64,000 nt of DNA from Ilyomonas sp965247435 (GTDB lineage: Bacteria; Bacteroidota; Bacteroidia; Chitinophagales; Chitinophagaceae). The stretch covers positions 744,001 through 808,000 of the forward strand of contig OZ252019.1 of the NCBI GenBank assembly GCA_965247435.1, read 5' to 3'. Shown here one piece after another: positions 1 to 8,816 of the stretch (the stretch's first letter is position 1; each line of letters opens with the position of its first letter). A model generated the notes under the pieces. That model was not told where the DNA came from. It made no database searches and saw only the letters and a program-made list of their open reading frames with translations. The position numbers were made by a program, and so were the translations under genes.

Positions 1-2
1 AA

Positions 3-986
3 GGCGCAGATACAAACAGGCAAGGCATTTCAGCTATTACTGCCGGTGCGTATGCCGACTATATAAACAAAATTTCCTTTACGCAGCTCAATATCAATTC
101 ACAACCCAGCACGTTTCAAAAAAAGGCATTGTTACATGACTGTGATTTGATAATGGTTAATGGAAATCACTTTACGGCCGCTAAGCAAATTATCGTGATT
201 GATGACAAGAAACCATTAGAAAAAAAATTAGATAAACTCACCGATGTGCAGCTCATCTTGTTGAAAGATACAGCAGATGGAATACCAGGTTATATTCTTA
301 AACAGGTGTCCAACTTTCCAGCTATTCCAATTTTTTCGTTTAGTAATACAGAAGTTATTATCAGTCATGTAGAAAAAATTATTCAGCAACAAATTCCAGC
401 GGTAAACGGGCTGGTTTTATCTGGCGGAAAGAGCACGCGCATGGGCAGTGACAAAGGCGCTATCCAGTACTACGATAAAAGCCAGCGGGAACATGTGTAT
501 GAATTGCTGGCGCCCTTTTGCAACGAAACTTATATTTCCTGTAACCGGGAACAGGCAGTGTCAATTTCAATGGCTATGCCCCTGATGGAAGATACTTTTT
601 TAGGTTTAGGGCCTGCAGGCGGCATTCTCTCTGCCTTTCAGCAAAATCCCAATGTTGCCTGGCTTACCATTGCCTGCGATCTGCCTTTTATAAATGCAGA
701 GGTTATTCAATATTTAATCAGCCATCGCAATCCTTCTAAAATGGCAACTGCATTTTTAGATGCTGAAGGTGAATTTCCGGAGCCGTTGGTGACCATCTGG
801 GAGCCGCGTGCTTATTCTGTTTTGCTGCAGTTTCTCAGCCAGGGCTATAGCTGTCCGCGCAAAGCGCTTCTCCATTCCGATGTGGAAATATTAAAGGCGC
901 CCGATACATTCGCCTTTAAAAACATCAATACTACAGAAGAATACAACGCTGCAATGGCTATTCTCCACAAAAAGCATAATTCTTGA
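3..986 (+). CDS. mobA: MobA-type molybdenum cofactor nucleotidyltransferase with an extra N-terminal domain (5' partial)
   Basis: The reading frame is open from the left edge, so the gene starts outside the window; the first in-frame alternative start (TTG at 129) lies inside the protein. The C-terminal ~190 residues form a MobA-like nucleotidyltransferase: NTP loop GLVLSGGKSTRMGSDKG, then PLMEDTFLGLGPAGG and the metal-binding region WLTIACDLPF. MobA attaches GMP to molybdopterin. The N-terminal ~130 visible residues are not MobA; the stretch LIMVNGNHF followed by a basic segment recalls the MobB family without its P-loop, but this is tentative. The downstream molybdoenzyme locus supports a cofactor role. 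The reading is firm for the C-terminal domain and weak for the N-terminal one. Confidence 0.85.
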   Translation, partial: GADTNRQGISAITAGAYADYINKISFTQLNINSQPSTFQKKALLHDCDLIMVNGNHFTAAKQIIVIDDKKPLEKKLDKLTDVQLILLKDTADGIPGYILKQVSNFPAIPIFSFSNTEVIISHVEKIIQQQIPAVNGLVLSGGKSTRMGSDKGAIQYYDKSQREHVYELLAPFCNETYISCNREQAVSISMAMPLMEDTFLGLGPAGGILSAFQQNPNVAWLTIACDLPFINAEVIQYLISHRNPSKMATAFLDAEGEFPEPLVTIWEPRAYSVLLQFLSQGYSCPRKALLHSDVEILKAPDTFAFKNINTTEEYNAAMAILHKKHNS

Positions 987-1130
987 TGCTGGTAACATTG
1001 GTTTCTATATCTTAGTCGTGTAGTTCAGGAAGACATTTTTTAAATCAATTCGGGCGTGTCCCGCGGCGGTTCATGGTATGGCAATTTTATATATTAACCA
1101 ATAAACTTTAAACATTTTTCCGCCACAGGT

Positions 1131-1328
1131 CGGGCTAAACTGCGTTCGCAATCTTCGTTAAAGCAACACTTAGTTACTTTAACTCGCTTGTGCTGCAAGC
1201 CTGCCTGCCGGCAAAGGCAGGTCCTCATTTCGCTTCGTGCCTCAGCGCCATTCCGGGCTTTCCGCTGCAACGGCGCAGCCTTCACTGAGGCAAATAAAAA
1301 TAATTGTGAATGAAGTAATCCCTCACGC
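1131..1328. repeat. Dispersed intergenic repeat, copy A
   Basis: The ~630-bp gap between the MobA gene and the Fe-S subunit gene holds no convincing gene. Its core (1195-1261, 67 bp) is repeated in inverted orientation at 8664-8730 with two mismatches. Shared outer blocks (GTCGGGCTA at 1130, ATCCCTCACGC at 1318, GGGCGTGTCCC near 1049) occur in the same order in both copies but with different spacing, so the element is modular. It contains the GCCTGCCGGC palindrome that recurs throughout the window. Short ORFs across it are composition artefacts. Confidence 0.8.
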
Positions 1329-1617
1329 ATAAGGGCAAGTCGCTGATCAATGTAAAACGATTAATAATTAAACGATGGCAATTGAGCACGTCATTCCGGA
1401 ATTGCCACCAACAGGAAGACACTGTAAAGAGCAAATTGCGGTGGCTTTGTCCGGAATCTGTACACAGCATCAATAAAAACTAACCTATTATATTTATACA
1501 AAATATTTTCATTTTGATCAACATCGCCACCGGCAGTTACAGAAAAAACACCAGCAAACCATTCTACTTCTTTGTGTTCTCTGTGCCCTCGTGGTTCAAT
1601 AAATAAAACAAAGCAAC

Positions 1618-2238
1618 ATGAACGAAAAAGAGCCTGTATGTCCCAACGAATCGCGGCGCAGCTTTCTTAAAAAATCAACCGTCATTACGGCTGTCGCGCT
1701 CACGCCCGCCGCAGCCATCAATGCCGCCAACAACCATTGGGACGAGCATATTGCTGCCGCTATAGAAAACGTTTCGCTAAGCGTGGAAATCAATGGCGCC
1801 AGGCAAACGATAGACATTGACCCGCGCACGTCGCTGCTCGATCTGCTGCGCGAAAACCTGCACATGACCGGTACCAAAAAAGGCTGCGATTATGGCCAGT
1901 GCGGCGCCTGCACCGTGCACCTCAACGGCGAACGTGTGTTGTCTTGTCTCACCTTGGCAGCTACTACCGATGGCAGCAAAGTCATTACCATCGAAGGCCT
2001 GGCAAACGGCGACGAGCTGCACCCGATGCAAACCGCTTTTATTAAACATGATGGCTTCCAGTGCGGCTATTGCACACCGGGACAAATCATGAGCGCCGTT
2101 GCCTGCATCCGCGAAGGACATGCCGGCAGCCGCGATGAGATACGGGAGTTTATGAGTGGTAATATTTGCCGCTGCGGCGCTTACCCCAATATTGTTGACG
2201 CTATAGAAGAAGTACAAAAAATGGGAGGAAAAGTATGA
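1618..2238 (+). CDS. paoA: Aldehyde/xanthine oxidoreductase 2Fe-2S subunit, Tat-exported (PaoA/YagT type)
   Basis: This is the small subunit that passes electrons from the molybdenum site to FAD. A twin-arginine signal is visible at residues 13-14 (RRSFLKK), followed by a hydrophobic Ala-rich stretch, so the complex should be exported folded. The plant-type 2Fe-2S cluster uses Cys 90, 95, 98 and 110 (CDYGQCGAC...C). The second, helical-domain cluster uses Cys 149, 152, 184 and 186 (CGYC...CRC). At 206 residues it is close to E. coli PaoA. It overlaps the next gene by 4 bp (ATGA), which implies translational coupling. The physiological substrate cannot be read from this subunit. Confidence 0.93.
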   Translation: MNEKEPVCPNESRRSFLKKSTVITAVALTPAAAINAANNHWDEHIAAAIENVSLSVEINGARQTIDIDPRTSLLDLLRENLHMTGTKKGCDYGQCGACTVHLNGERVLSCLTLAATTDGSKVITIEGLANGDELHPMQTAFIKHDGFQCGYCTPGQIMSAVACIREGHAGSRDEIREFMSGNICRCGAYPNIVDAIEEVQKMGGKV

Positions 2239-3224
2239 ACCTGTTTCAATATGTTCGCCCGGCCGAACAAAAAACCGCTATTGCAGCCATTTCCACCGAG
2301 CCTACCGCTAAGTTCTTAGGCGGCGGCACCAATTTATTAGACCTGATGAAGCGCCACATCATGCAGCCGCAAAAGCTGGTGGACATTACGCGGCTGCCGC
2401 TGAAAGACATCACGCTGCAAGGCAATGTTATTCGCATCGGCGCACTCACGCGCAATACCGATGTGGCCGAAGACAAAACCATTTTGCAGCATTTGCCCTT
2501 GTTAGCAATGGCTATCAATGCAGGCGCTTCAGCACAAATACGCAACATGGCGACGGTTGGCGGCAACCTGTTGCAGCGCACCCGCTGTCCTTATTTCTAC
2601 GATACTGCCATGCCCTGCAACAAGCGCGAGCCGGGCACCGGCTGCGGCGCATTGGAAGGCTTCAACCGGATGCACGCCATCTTTGGCTTTAGTGATAAAT
2701 GTATTGCCGTAAATCCCAGCGATATGAATGTGGCTTTGCGCGCATTGGATGCTACCATAATTGTAAGCAGCGCTAAAGGCGAACGTAAAATTCCCATGGC
2801 TGATTTTCATCGCTTGCCCGGTGAGATGCCGGAGAAAGATACCACGCTGGAAAAGAACGAATTAATAACCGCGGTTACCATTCCTGTTTCCTCATTCAAC
2901 AAAAATGCGTACTACTTAAAAGTGCGCGACCGTAACTCGTATGCATTTGCTTTGGTGTCTGTAGCCGCCGCTTTGGATATGGATGGCAACACTATTAAAG
3001 AAGCAAGGCTGGCAATGGGCGGCTTGGCACACAAGCCCTGGCGGTTGACCGAAGCGGAAAATGCTTTAAAAGGCAAGCCTGCAACAGCAGAGAACTTTCA
3101 GCAGGCAGCTACGATTGCCTTTCAGAATGCGAAGGCATTCAAATACAATCAGTATAAACTACAGCTTGGACCAAATACCATTGTGCAGGCACTGAGTGTG
3201 GCATCGGGATTAAAGAAAGCGTAA
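2235..3224 (+). CDS. paoB: Aldehyde/xanthine oxidoreductase FAD and 4Fe-4S subunit (PaoB/YagS type)
   Basis: This is the medium subunit of a molybdenum hydroxylase. FAD-binding motifs are KFLGGGTNLLDLMK (near residue 30) and ATVGGNLLQRTRC (near 110). Four cysteines at about 118, 128, 137 and 156 sit in the insertion that carries a 4Fe-4S cluster in PaoB-like proteins; ordinary xanthine dehydrogenase FAD subunits lack it. The length of 329 residues is normal for the family. Its start overlaps the stop of the 2Fe-2S gene. It is the only FAD subunit for three large-subunit genes downstream, so it is probably shared. Confidence 0.93.
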   Translation: MNLFQYVRPAEQKTAIAAISTEPTAKFLGGGTNLLDLMKRHIMQPQKLVDITRLPLKDITLQGNVIRIGALTRNTDVAEDKTILQHLPLLAMAINAGASAQIRNMATVGGNLLQRTRCPYFYDTAMPCNKREPGTGCGALEGFNRMHAIFGFSDKCIAVNPSDMNVALRALDATIIVSSAKGERKIPMADFHRLPGEMPEKDTTLEKNELITAVTIPVSSFNKNAYYLKVRDRNSYAFALVSVAAALDMDGNTIKEARLAMGGLAHKPWRLTEAENALKGKPATAENFQQAATIAFQNAKAFKYNQYKLQLGPNTIVQALSVASGLKKA

Positions 3225-3274
3225 TCACTTCATTGTGTATCGTTGTAGTGATTGGGCGTAAATGAAGCAAGATA

Positions 3275-5491
3275 ATGAGTAACAAGCAGGCAACTATCGG
3301 GGAGCCAATCAGCAGGGTGGATGGCAGGCAAAAAGTGACCGGCGCGGCTAAGTATGCGGCAGAGTACAATATACCCGATTTGGCGTATGGCGTATTAGCT
3401 TCCGGTGCTGTTGCCAGAGGCAGGATAAAAAGTATAAATACAGACGAAGCCGAAAAAGCGCCGGGCGTAATAGCGGTTATAACGCACTTAAATGCACCCA
3501 GGCCGCCGGGCTTTGAACAAAGCGCGCAAACCAGCGATCCCCGCGTGGAAGGGCAGATGTACCGCGTGTTTTATGATGATAGAATATATTATAACGGTCA
3601 GCCCGTTGCTTTAGCTATCGCCGATACGTTTGAGCATGCTTCTTATGCTGCATCGCTGGTAAAAGCTGTGTATGAAAAGGAAGAACATCAGACCAATATG
3701 CAGGCAAATCTTTCCAATGCTGTCATTCCTAAAAAAGCCGAAAAGCCCAACTATAGCCGTGGTGATACAAACGCCTTTGCCGATGCAGCCTACAAAATAG
3801 AAAAGGAGTATCGAACGCAATTGCAGGTACATAATCCCATGGAGCCGCATGCCGCCATCGCCGTTTGGGAAGGCGAAGACAAACTCACGGTGTATAATAA
3901 AACCCAGTCTTCTCCTTTGGCGCAACAGGATATCATGAAAGCCTGGAAGCTGCAAAAGGAAAATGTACACATCATTTCCAAATTTGTGGGTGGTGCTTTT
4001 GGCGGCGCATCAAGGGTGTGGCCGCAGGAAATGGCGGCAACCATCGGTGCAAAAAAAATTGGACGGCCATTGAAAGTCGTCTTCAATCGCGACCAGTTGT
4101 TCAATAATGTCGGCTATCGTCCGCAATCCATTCAGAAGGTAAGTTTGGGTGCAACCAAAGACGGCAGGCTGACTGCCATTAAACATGAAGCATACGGCAG
4201 TACTTCCTCGTACGAGCAGTTTGTAGAACGCATGACAGACGCTACCCGCGCCATTTACGATTGCCCGAACGTAACGGCAACGTACCGGGTGGTGCCGCTG
4301 GATGTAAGTACGCCTGCCTGGACGCGTGGACCCGGCGAATCGAGCGGTGTATTTGCTATCGAATCGGCAGTAGATGAACTGTCTTACCTGTTGAAGATGG
4401 ATCCGCTGGAACTGCGCAGAAAGAATTATGCAGCGGCAGACCCGGAAAAAAACCTGCCCTGGAGCAGCAAGTTTTTAGCTGAATGTTACGAACAAGGTTC
4501 CAAAGCATTTGGCTGGCAAAACCGCAAGCCGGAGCCCCGTTCCATGCAGGCTGGCGACTGGCTGATTGGTATGGGAATGTGTACCGGCATTTATGGTATT
4601 CGCCGTTCGCCCACTTCTGCAAGGGCAATACTAAAAAACGATGGCAGTTTATTAATACAAAGCGCTTCCGCAGATGTTGGTCCGGGCACGGCTACTATCA
4701 TGACGCAGATTGCTGCCGATACCAGCGGCATTCCATTTCAAAAAATAACGTTTGAATTAGGCGATTCTTCTTATCCGCCCGCAGTAGGGCAGTTCGGTTC
4801 GATGACGGTTACTTCGGTTGGCTCTGCGGTGCATGATGTATGCACGATGCTGAAGCAAAAGCTGATTGATGGAGTAAAAAGCAAAGTTCTAACACTCAGT
4901 AATACCGGCTTTGCAGATTTTGTTTTTAACGACGGAATGATTTCGGTAGAAAAAAATGCCTTTAAAATTTCTATAGCTGATTTATTGCAGCAATTACAAG
5001 TGCCTTCACTGGAAGTAAAAGTGGATTCCAAAGGTGGTGATGAAGCGCAGCACTACAGCAGCTACGCTTACAATGCCACATTTGTGGAAGTCCAGGTGCA
5101 TGCGTTAACCAAACAAACTAAAGTACACCGTGTGGTATCGGCTATAGATGCCGGTAAAATTATGAATCCGAAAACGGGGCGCAGCCAGGTGTATGGCGCT
5201 GTTACCTGGGGCATTGGCATGGCACTATCCGAAGAAAGTGTAATAGATGACCGCTATGGCAGGTGGATGGTTAAAGACTTAGCCGATTACCATGTGCCGG
5301 TACACGCCGACATTCCGGAAATAGAAGTGATTTTTATTGATAAAAGCGATGATATACTTACGCCTATTGGCGCCAAAGGCTTAGGAGAAATACCAATCGT
5401 GGGTTTTTCGGCAGCGGTGGCCAATGCAGTGTATCATGCTACCGGGAAGCGGGTAAGAGACTTGCCGATAACGCCGGATAAATTGTTGTAA
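3275..5491 (+). CDS. paoC: Molybdopterin-binding large subunit, copy 1 (PaoC/YagR type)
   Basis: This is the catalytic subunit that hydroxylates the substrate at the molybdenum centre. The start is followed by the family N-terminus GEPISRVDGRQKVTGAAKY. Cofactor-binding loops are FVGGAFGGASRVWPQE and TRGPGESSGVFAIE. The catalytic Glu lies in GAKGLGE near residue 705. At 738 residues it matches E. coli PaoC (about 730). It has no signal peptide and should travel with the Tat signal of the small subunit. It starts 50 bp after the FAD-subunit gene, so it is the copy most directly in operon with paoAB. By eye it is close to copy 2 and more distant from copy 3. Confidence 0.93.
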   Translation: MSNKQATIGEPISRVDGRQKVTGAAKYAAEYNIPDLAYGVLASGAVARGRIKSINTDEAEKAPGVIAVITHLNAPRPPGFEQSAQTSDPRVEGQMYRVFYDDRIYYNGQPVALAIADTFEHASYAASLVKAVYEKEEHQTNMQANLSNAVIPKKAEKPNYSRGDTNAFADAAYKIEKEYRTQLQVHNPMEPHAAIAVWEGEDKLTVYNKTQSSPLAQQDIMKAWKLQKENVHIISKFVGGAFGGASRVWPQEMAATIGAKKIGRPLKVVFNRDQLFNNVGYRPQSIQKVSLGATKDGRLTAIKHEAYGSTSSYEQFVERMTDATRAIYDCPNVTATYRVVPLDVSTPAWTRGPGESSGVFAIESAVDELSYLLKMDPLELRRKNYAAADPEKNLPWSSKFLAECYEQGSKAFGWQNRKPEPRSMQAGDWLIGMGMCTGIYGIRRSPTSARAILKNDGSLLIQSASADVGPGTATIMTQIAADTSGIPFQKITFELGDSSYPPAVGQFGSMTVTSVGSAVHDVCTMLKQKLIDGVKSKVLTLSNTGFADFVFNDGMISVEKNAFKISIADLLQQLQVPSLEVKVDSKGGDEAQHYSSYAYNATFVEVQVHALTKQTKVHRVVSAIDAGKIMNPKTGRSQVYGAVTWGIGMALSEESVIDDRYGRWMVKDLADYHVPVHADIPEIEVIFIDKSDDILTPIGAKGLGEIPIVGFSAAVANAVYHATGKRVRDLPITPDKLL

Positions 5492-5795
5492 TAACTTTTT
5501 CCTAACCTCGTGATTATATCGTGATAGACTTTTGCTATAGTTAGAGATGGGGAGCTGACAAGGACATAAACAAAGCGGCACTGAAAGCACGTCCGATTTA
5601 TTATTCATAAGTAAATAAGTATTCAGTCAAAATTATCTTTACTTAATTCTAAATACAGATTCTGCACAAAACCGCCCTTAAGTTGCTGATAATAATAGCT
5701 TTGCACAGGCGGTATTTGCGGAATGACGGCTTCAATTATTATCACTTAATTTTATTGACTTACTTATTTAATATTAAATGAACTTAAATAAGTAT

Positions 5796-5949
5796 GTTAT
5801 TCGCTAAGTTTTTCGCTCTGTTGTAGCGGTACTGCTGCTGAATTCACAGCAGTACAAAAGTCGAATCATGGCGTTGCAGGAAAACGTGCTGTATATCGTT
5901 TTCATGTGGCTTTTTTTCGTTCTTTTTTTTCCACAAAAAAAAGAATATT
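5796..5949. repeat. ~140-bp element upstream of large-subunit copy 2 (repeat unit 1)
   Basis: The 570-bp gap between copies 1 and 2 holds no clear gene. Its right part is matched in the gap before copy 3 (8403-8542): GTTATTCGCT, TTCACAGCAGTACAAAAG and the block GCAGGAAAACGTGCTGTATA are shared. It contains hairpins TACTGCTG/CAGCAGTA and AGGAAAACG/CGTTTTC. On the - strand a frame from 5933 to 5844 encodes a 29-residue peptide (KKNEKK...ENDIQHVFL...FVLL, then stop) that is also open in the second unit, but here it begins at TGG (TTG one codon upstream), not ATG. It could be regulatory, a structured RNA or a tiny gene. Confidence 0.7.
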
Positions 5950-6062
5950 AAATATAATAAGCCGTGAGTGATAAATAGTGTTGACTAATTACTTATTATC
6001 AAACAATCAAAAAATAAACGGGCAAAGAAGAGTCTATCTTCATTGTAAAAAATTGCTGATAA

Positions 6063-8282
6063 ATGGGTACGAAAGATAACAAATTGATTGGTGAGCCGCT
6101 AAGCCGTGTAGATGGCCGGCTGAAGGTAACCGGCGCTGCCAAATACGCTGCTGAATATACCATTCCTGATTTAGCTTATGGTGTGCTGGCGTCCGGCGCT
6201 GTTGCGCGTGGCCGCATCAAAAGCATAGACACTTCGGCCGCCGAAAAAGCGCCGGGTGTTATTGCTGTCATTACCCATCTCAATGCACCCAAACCGCCCG
6301 GTTATCATGGCGGCAAGGAAAGCAGCGACCCGCGGACTGATGGCAGGGAACTGCGGGTGTTTTATAACGATGTTATTTTTTATAATGGTCAGCCCGTTGC
6401 CTTGGCTATCGCCGATACTTTCGAGCGTGCCCGCTATGCCGCATCGCTGGTGAAATTGCAATATGTAAAGGAGCCGCATCAAACAGATATGCGGGCAAAC
6501 CTTGCGAATACGGTGGTGCCAAAAGAAGATCCCAACTACAGTCGCGGTGATAAGAATGCTTTTAACCATGCGGCTTTTAAACTGGAACAGGAATACGAAA
6601 CGCAACTGCAGGTGCACAACCCGATGGAGCCGCACGCAGCCATCGCCGTTTGGGAAGGCGAAGACAAGATAACGGTGTATAATAAAACCCAAACATCACC
6701 CGGAGCCCAGGCAGACATTGCGAAAGCTTGGAATTTGCCGAAGGAAAATGTACATATCATCTCCAAATTTGTGGGTGGCGCATTTGGCTGCGCCTCCAGG
6801 ATATGGCCGCAGGAAATGGCGGCTACCATCGGTGCAAAAAAAATCGGCAGGCCACTGAAAGTGGTATTCAACCGCGACCAGTTATTCAATAATGTCGGCT
6901 ACCGTCCGCAGTCTGTTCAACGGGTAAAATTAGGCGCCGATAAAGACGGAAAGCTTACTTGCATACACCACGAAGCGTATGGCAATACTTCTACCTACGA
7001 GCAGTTTACCGCCAACATGACCTCTCTTTCGCAGGCACTGTACGCCTGTGATAATGTAAGCACGTTGTACCGGCTGGTGCCGCTGGATGTAAGCACGCCT
7101 TGCTGGACGCGCGCGCCCGGCGAAGCGCCCGGTTCATTTGCGTTAGAATCTGCGCTGGACGAGTTATCGTACAAGTTAAAATTAGACCCGCTGGAGCTGC
7201 GCAAAATAAATTATGCCACACAGGATCCAAGTTCTAAACAGCCCTGGAGCACCAAGTTTTTGAATGAATGTTATGAGCGCGGCGCGGCGCAATTTGGCTG
7301 GAGCAAACGCAAGCCCGCTGCAGGTGCAACAACAAAAGGCGATTGGCTGATTGGCTACGGCATGAGTTCCGGCATTTATGGCGCGTGGCGCGCCCCGTCT
7401 TCGGCACGGGCAGTGCTGAACAGCGACGGCAGTTTGCTGGTGCAAAGCGCTACGGCAGATGTGGGCGTAGGCACGGCTACCATCATGAGTCAGATAGCTG
7501 CTGACGCGAGTGGTATTCCGGTAGAAAAAATAAAATTTGAGCTGGGCGATTCGCGACTGCCGCCGGCTGTTGGTCAGTTTGGCTCGCTCACTACAACTTC
7601 GGTCGGCTCGGCGGTGAATGATGTATGTGTGGCGCTTAAACAAAAAGTAGTGGAGTTTATCAAAAAAAGCCAGCCTTCGCTGCAGGATGCTCCGGCTGCT
7701 GATTTTATGTTTGGCGATAAAAATATTACAACAAAAAGCGGAACATTCAGCATTTCGTATGCCGACCTGTTGCAGCAGCAAAACCTGCCTGCGATGGAAA
7801 TAACGATAGAATCGAAAGGTAATGGGGAATCGGACAAGTACAGCAGCTATTCGTACAATGCCACTTTTGTAGAAGTAGGCGTGCATTCATTAACCAAACA
7901 GTTAAAAGTAAACCGGGTAGTAACCGCTGTAGATGCCGGTAAAATAATGAATGCTAAAACCGCCCGCAGCCAGATATACGGCTCGGTGGCGTGGGGCATT
8001 GGCATGGCGCTGATGGAAGAAAGCAAAATAGACCACCGCTATGGCAGGTGGATGATTAAAGACTTAGCTGATTATCATGTGCCGGTACATGCCGATATAC
8101 CGGAGATTGAAGTAATTTTCATTGATAAGAGTGATGACATTCTTACGCCTATCGGCGCCAAAGGTTTGGGTGAAGTAGGCATTGTAGGCATTCCTTCGGC
8201 AATAGCCAACGCGGTGTATCATGCCACGGGCAAAAGGGTGCGCGATTTGCCGATAACGCCGGATAAACTCCTCACCCCTTAA
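6063..8282 (+). CDS. Molybdopterin-binding large subunit, copy 2 (PaoC/YagR type)
   Basis: Full-length paralogue (739 residues) of the preceding large subunit, with long identical stretches such as LADYHVPVHADIPEIEVIFI. The catalytic Glu is kept in GAKGLGE near residue 704. Loop changes next to the cofactor are visible: FVGGAFGCASRIWPQE has Cys where copy 1 has Gly, and TRAPGEAPGSFALE replaces TRGPGESSGVFAIE. Substrate preference may therefore differ. No FAD or Fe-S subunit gene accompanies it, so it presumably uses the single paoAB pair. A 570-bp gap from copy 1 suggests separate expression control. Confidence 0.92.
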   Translation: MGTKDNKLIGEPLSRVDGRLKVTGAAKYAAEYTIPDLAYGVLASGAVARGRIKSIDTSAAEKAPGVIAVITHLNAPKPPGYHGGKESSDPRTDGRELRVFYNDVIFYNGQPVALAIADTFERARYAASLVKLQYVKEPHQTDMRANLANTVVPKEDPNYSRGDKNAFNHAAFKLEQEYETQLQVHNPMEPHAAIAVWEGEDKITVYNKTQTSPGAQADIAKAWNLPKENVHIISKFVGGAFGCASRIWPQEMAATIGAKKIGRPLKVVFNRDQLFNNVGYRPQSVQRVKLGADKDGKLTCIHHEAYGNTSTYEQFTANMTSLSQALYACDNVSTLYRLVPLDVSTPCWTRAPGEAPGSFALESALDELSYKLKLDPLELRKINYATQDPSSKQPWSTKFLNECYERGAAQFGWSKRKPAAGATTKGDWLIGYGMSSGIYGAWRAPSSARAVLNSDGSLLVQSATADVGVGTATIMSQIAADASGIPVEKIKFELGDSRLPPAVGQFGSLTTTSVGSAVNDVCVALKQKVVEFIKKSQPSLQDAPAADFMFGDKNITTKSGTFSISYADLLQQQNLPAMEITIESKGNGESDKYSSYSYNATFVEVGVHSLTKQLKVNRVVTAVDAGKIMNAKTARSQIYGSVAWGIGMALMEESKIDHRYGRWMIKDLADYHVPVHADIPEIEVIFIDKSDDILTPIGAKGLGEVGIVGIPSAIANAVYHATGKRVRDLPITPDKLLTP

Positions 8283-8402
8283 TCCCCTCTCCACGGGTGG
8301 AGAGGAGAATGATGGCTTCAACCGGCATAATTTGATGTTGACATTGTAAGACTTTGTAGTTATAAGTACAGGAGCGAAATTAAATAGATTAAAAATAATA
8401 AG

Positions 8403-8542
8403 GTTATTCGCTCCGGTGTAGCATTGCTGTTGTTGAGTTCACAGCAGTACAAAAGCTACATCAGGGAGATGCAGGAAAACGTGCTGTATATCGTTTTCCT
8501 GTCGCTTTTTTTCATTCTTTTTCCCCATAAAAAAAGAACATA
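8403..8542. repeat. ~140-bp element upstream of large-subunit copy 3 (repeat unit 2)
   Basis: Diverged direct repeat of 5796-5949. A perfect hairpin CAGGAAAACG/CGTTTTCCTG is present, followed by a T-rich run. The - strand frame 8528-8439 starts at ATG and encodes a 29-residue peptide ending ...DIQHVFLHLPDVAFVLL and a stop, parallel to the frame in unit 1. Its position before the next large-subunit gene mirrors unit 1, so the duplications that made the three gene copies probably carried this element along. Confidence 0.7.
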
Positions 8543-8619
8543 ATAAGAAGCGATAAGGGATAGATAATTTCGACGACTTACTTATATGAAATGAATATAG
8601 AAATGTAAAACCTAAGTGA

Positions 8620-8760
8620 GCGGAGCCTGCCGGCAAAGGCGGGCGCGTGAGGGATAGAAGCGTAAAGCCCGGAATGGCGCTGAAGCACGAAGCGACATGA
8701 GGACCTGCCTTTGCCGGCAGGCAGGCTTGCATCGGATAGCCCGACCCGAAGGGACACGCC
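8620..8760. repeat. Dispersed intergenic repeat, copy B (inverted relative to copy A)
   Basis: Inverted copy of the element at 1131-1328. The 67-bp core 8664-8730 differs from the other copy at two positions. Flanking blocks CGTGAGGGAT (8646) and GGGACACGCCC (8751) complete the same modular order. It lies directly upstream of large-subunit copy 3. No ORF across it is credible. Confidence 0.8.
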
Positions 8761-8816
8761 CAAATCATCATTCTCAAACATATAGAACAACCGATTTTAT
8801 TATAAAATGCTAACCG

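Noticed and set aside
986..1617. Possible molybdenum-cofactor riboswitch before the enzyme genes
   Set aside because: The gap is filled by the dispersed repeat and simple AT-rich sequence; the hairpins of that riboswitch class could not be found.
7182..7886. Long - strand frame (234 codons) inside large-subunit copy 2
   Set aside because: Antisense shadow of a well-supported gene; Cys/His/Arg-rich composition with no domain. The same holds for frames at 6171-6692, 9345-9809 and 1777-2217.
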